NCBI GenBank assembly: GCA_948144175.1
Contig: CANXME010000532.1
Coordinates: forward strand, 253,001-317,000
Direction of reading: 5' to 3'
Length of the DNA: 64,000 bases
Source of the DNA: Closterium sp. NIES-65
Lineage: Eukaryota; Streptophyta; Zygnematophyceae; Desmidiales; Closteriaceae
In this document: positions 60,448 through 64,000 of the stretch, one piece after another
Layout of the letters: each line of letters opens with the position of its first letter
Position numbering within the stretch: the stretch's first letter is position 1
The notes under the pieces: model-generated
Told to the model about the DNA's origin: nothing
What the model saw: the letters and a program-made list of their open reading frames with translations, nothing else
Database searches by the model: none
Program-made: the position numbers and the translations under genes

Positions 60448-63400
60448 GGGGGGGGGTGTCTCACAGATTTGTAGCTCTCGTAGGCGAAGAAGTTGATGGC
60501 GGAGTAGGGCAGGCGGTGCACGATGGTGACGGTGTTGCCCTTCCAGAACGCCAGCGCGCCCTCCTCCGCCACGATGCGCCGCGCCTCCCCAAAGATGGAC
60601 GGCCGCCGCCGCGCTGCTGACGCATCGTGCATGCCCTGCACCTGGTGGGGGGAGGGAAACGGGGAAGGGGGGGGGGGGGGAAGGGAAAGGGGGGGGAAAG
60701 GGGAAAGGGGGGGGGAAGGGGAAGGGGGGGGAAGGGGAAAGGGGGGGGAAGGGGAAGGGGGGGGAAAGGGGAAGGGGGGGGAAAGGGGGCAAGGAGGGGA
60801 GTGTGGAAGGGTGTGGGGGAAGGAAGGAGGGCGGGTAAGGTGAATATGAAGTGGGCGATCAAAGGCAGTGGTGAGGTTGGGATGGTGTGGGAGAGAGTGG
60901 GCGTGTGGGTGATGGTGGGTGGGGTGGAGGATGTAAGCGATATGGGAGTGCAGAGAGGCAGGGCAGGAGAGACGGGATTGGGGTTCCGCACACAAGGGCG
61001 TGAATCAAGGGGGAGAGGATGGATGGCTGTGGGGGACGAGGATGGCATGGCGGGGGGGGGGGGGGTTCCACAGGGGGAAAGGGGGAGGCATTGCAGAAGC
61101 GGGGAACGGGAGGAGGGTGGAGATGGGGGCGCAGGAAGGGGGAATGGGCCTGAGTCTGTAAGATGACGGTGAGGGGGGGTGGAGGGATGGCGGGATGGGG
61201 AAACGGAGTTGGGGAAGGGAGGATGAGGAGATTAAGAGATTGGGAGACGGGAAGAAGAGAACGGGCGGAATGGGGACGAATTGGGTGATGGGGATGGGGG
61301 GTTTGGGAGGATGGGAACCAAGGGAGGTGGCGGGGCAGAAGGGGAGTGCGGGAAAGGAACGGGAGGACAGGTATGGGCATGGGAGAATGAAGCCGGGGGG
61401 ACGGGATGGGGAGATGAGGGAATGGAAACGAGGGGATGGGGATGGGGAAATGGGGACGAGAGGATGGGGGTGCAGGCAGGAAACAAGTGGCGGCCTATCT
61501 GGTGATGTGATATAAGTGCTGATAAAGCATATCTTCACGCATATTATTCATTCACACAAAGACACACTATCCATCCACATGGGTGAATATAGACATGAGC
61601 AAGCCCTGGCAATGGGCATACGCGCACATGGGCATGCCTTCACACATGCACATGGATGCATGCATGCATGCATAATCATGCACCTGACCAAGCACATGGC
61701 GTGTAGATGACAAGTCACACGGCCATGCACATGACATGTGTGTGCATAACCATGCACCTGACGAACATGAACATCTAAATGACCAGGCATCTGAATATGA
61801 ACCTGAAGAAAACTTGACCAGGCATCTGACAAAGCACAAGACCAAGCACCTGACCATGCACCTGACCATTGCAACACACCTGAACAAGCACCTGACCATG
61901 CACTTGACTGTCGCATATGTCCTGCCTGAATAACCACCTGGTCATGCACCTGAAAAGCACCTGCCCTGATCCACCTGAACAGGCACCTGACCAGGGAACC
62001 TGGTCATGCACCTGAGTTCTGCGCATGATCCACCCGACCATACACATGATCAAGCACCTGACCATGCACCTGACCGTGACCATGCACGTGACCGTGACCA
62101 TGCACCTCCATCTCCATGAGCACATAGACACCCTTCACCGGCCGCCACAAGGCCATCACACCCTCCAACTCCGCCCTGCGTGCAGCCTGCACCCTCCCTC
62201 GCGATTCCCAACACCAGCGGCCCAATTCTCGTCAGCCCCATCCCTCGTGCTGCAAGCACTTTCTGAGAATCCTGAAATACGCTGTTACTCGCTCACGCCT
62301 CCACTTTCCTGTTCATATACACTCTCTCCTTCTTTCTTCACGTCGCCTCTCCTGTTTCCTTTCCAACGATACTGCCGGCCTGATTTCTAGCCTGACTTGT
62401 GCTTCCCAGTGGATTACGTTCAGCGCTCTTCACTCCTCTCTATTCTTTCCTCTCCTCCGTTTGAGTCACGAACCTGGAACAGGATCGTGAGTCGCGCCAG
62501 GGGAGCCGTGCACGTTTTACTGACGGCGCCTGCGATGCCGCCCGCCACCAGCTGCCCCACCGTGCTGATCTGTCCCGCCCGCCGCATCCGCTTCGCATAC
62601 GCCGCCGCCGCCGCGGCCGCCGCCATTTCCTCCTCGTCCTCTAGGCCGTCTTCCTCAGGCCCGTGCCCGTGCCCCAATCCCTCGCCCCGCAACCCCTCCC
62701 CGCGCAGTCCTTCCCCCCGCAGTCCTTCCCCGCGCAATCCTTCCCCCAGCAGCCCATCCCCCCGCAGCCCCTGCTGCGCTTGCTGCAGCCCCATCACGGT
62801 CGCTCCGCCCGCGCCCCACTCGTTCCCCTCCTGCAGCTCCGCCGGAGCTGCAGAGGCGGCATTGGGAGGTCGCGCGGAAGACACCGCGGCGGCGGCGGAA
62901 GCGGCGGGACGTCGAATGTGCGGAGGGTCCGCGTCTGGCCGGGCGGCAGGAGCTACTGCCACCCCAGTACTGCGGGGCGGAGAGGCGGAGTATGGAAAGG
63001 AAGGGGCGGGCGGGCGGGGGGAGGGGGGGGGTGTTGGGGGAGGGTGAGAGGAAAGATGGGAACAGCGGGGAACGGAACAGGAGAGAACGGGGAAGCGATT
63101 AGGAACCAGCGAAGCTTATAGGCACTAAAGTAACATAAGGGGACGACGACGATGACATCAGAGTTGAGCGAGCATGCGAGGAATCATAGCACGCGCGCAG
63201 ACGTGGGGACGGCGACGGGACGGCGACGGGCAGGGGAGCGACAGGGGAGGGGCAGGGGAGGGGCAGGGGAGGGGCAGGGCAGGGGTAGGGGAGGGGCAAG
63301 GGAGGGGCAGGGAGAGGCAGGCGAAAGACTCACTGCAGCGCAATCCCATCAGCGCTGGCCGCCACGGCTCCTCCCGCCCTCGGCACGAGCTCCGCACGCA

Positions 63401-63722
63401 GCGCGTGCGCCACGGACGGCATCACCAGCGCGCCCGCCGTCACGCCCGCCGCACCGCGAAGCACCGCTCCTAACCCCACGCCTGCTGCCTCTCTCTCCGC
63501 GGGTATTCTGCTGTCGGCCATCCGCCGCAAGCCGCCACCGCTAGAGCCTAGCGCTCCAACTTCCGCGCCGCCTGCCGTCTCGCACGGGCTCGTCTCTAAA
63601 CTCGTCCCTATAGTCGTCGCTACATTCGTTTCCATGCTCGTGTCTGCGCCTGCGCCGCGTGGCCTTCCAGTGATGTCGCTCGCAGCGCCAGGTGAAGCTG
63701 ACGCGGGCTCCGATGCACCCAT
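57430..63722 (-). CDS. Mitochondrial carrier (SLC25) family protein, plant type, with long N-terminal extension
   Basis: Inner-membrane solute carrier with three repeats of two helices. Seven exons: 63722-63334, 62969-62474, 60641-60465, 59481-59221, 58403-58302, 58041-57903, 57674-57430. All introns are GT-AG, and the joined frame gives 602 residues. Signatures: TAPLARLT (286-291 region; the usual acidic residue is Ala, as in the plant subgroup with TAPLSRLT), TYPLDLVRTR (P430), TFPLDLVRRRMQLEGAGG (P525). Other family blocks are KGNTVTIVHRLPYSAINFFAYE, GLLGLYKGMGATLLGVGPN and PEYAKVVPGVSIAFMTYE. It resembles the Arabidopsis At3g55640/At3g53940 group; the substrate is not predictable here. 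Odd points: about 265 residues precede helix 1, with an LRGEG pentapeptide repeat (about 198-228), an acidic patch and an Ala run, and there is a Gln tract (about 387-395) in the loop before repeat 2. Typical family length is near 300-350. Confidence 0.88.
58755..59220. repeat. ACTC/CACC microsatellite and minisatellite in carrier intron 4
   Basis: Runs of CACTCACTCACCC and, at 59120-59220, a roughly 29-bp repeated block (ACTCACTCGATCAATC). It directly abuts the exon 4 donor. Confidence 0.85.
59046..59117 (-). repeat. Partial copy of carrier exon 4 within intron 4
   Basis: 72 bp matching the 3' end of exon 4 (59221-59292) with three mismatches. It encodes the TYPLDLVRTRLAAQ segment, but no GT donor follows the CAG, so it should not be used as an exon end. 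It lies inside the ACTC microsatellite of the intron. Confidence 0.85.
60415..60800. repeat. G-rich low-complexity tracts flanking carrier exon 3
   Basis: A G run of about 28 at 60418-60446, 15-20 bases beyond the exon 3 donor, and a GGGGAAGGGG-type tract at 60660-60800 upstream of the exon 3 acceptor (plus-strand composition). On the transcript strand these are C and CT tracts; the second fits an extended polypyrimidine tract. Confidence 0.85.
61600..62115. repeat. Degenerate CATGCACCTGACC repeats in carrier intron 2
   Basis: Tandem variants of CACCTGACCATG about 12-13 bp long, with a CATG-rich start near 61600. Non-coding. Confidence 0.75.
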
Positions 63723-64000
63723 GGCACGGAAGCCGCTAACGCCGCCGTGTCTTGCGCCGTACTACTAAGTTGGCTATTAGCGCCACGGGATGAAGATCAG
63801 TTAACGGCCGCTGAGAGGAGCTACGACTGCGCGACAGGGTGCGTTGCGCGAGCGCCGATCGTAATAAGATCCAGTTTACTGACGGTGGCGTGACACGGTG
63901 GGTCCCGTTGCTCACGCGGTCCGTATGAGCATGAATTTCTCGCCAATCCAGAATCGCCTTCGTCAAGCATTCACCCGGTGATACGTCGAACGCAGAGAGA
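63723..64000 (-). promoter_or_regulatory. Region upstream of the carrier start codon
   Basis: 278 bp to the window edge, expected to hold the 5'UTR and core promoter. I see no clear TATA box and no other gene. Confidence 0.35.

Overview
The window is nuclear DNA of a green-lineage eukaryote, most likely a streptophyte alga; a desmid such as Closterium is only a guess. The reasons are spliceosomal GT-AG introns in every host gene, a protein specific to the minor (U12) spliceosome, UFM1, a plant-type mitochondrial carrier, a LEA protein with a transit-like leader, plant-type Ty1/copia and Ty3 chromovirus retrotransposons, and high GC with many microsatellites. Five host genes could be rebuilt exon by exon, and about 45 kb is nested retrotransposon.

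Layout. 1-1109: 5' end of a Ty3 element (G1, minus). 1252-4295: U11/U12 snRNP 35 kDa gene (minus, 7 exons). 4737-25217: Ty3 element G2 (minus) with two complete copia elements inside it, C1 (5128-12517, minus) at the end of pol and C2 (17419-24961, plus) in the 5' LTR. 25548-26777: LEA gene (plus, 2 exons). 27241-29051: UFM1 gene (minus, 5 exons, start codon split by an intron). 29295-54270: Ty3 element G3 (minus) holding copia C4 (29939-49565, minus), which holds a copia solo LTR (33166-33295) and Ty3 element G4 (34323-47857, plus), which in turn holds copia C3 (35600-42949, minus). 54552-56173: ribosomal protein eL43 (minus, 5 exons). 57430-63722: mitochondrial carrier (minus, 7 exons).

How it fits together. 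LTR pairs, primer-binding sites and 5-bp target duplications give the order of insertion: inner elements have LTRs about 98.5-99% identical by eye, the outer ones about 95-97%. LEA and UFM1 survive as a 4-kb convergent island between two blocks of 20-25 kb, each with an LTR within about 330 bp of a host start codon. G2 keeps intact gag and pol frames joined by a textbook -1 frameshift signal; its pol lost only its last codons to C1. The copia family has 131-137 bp LTRs, a long GC-rich tandem leader, a Gly-rich Gag with an unusual zinc knuckle, and a conserved stem-loop before the 3' LTR.

All gene models come from reading the sequence and from remembered family features. Percent identities are hand counts.
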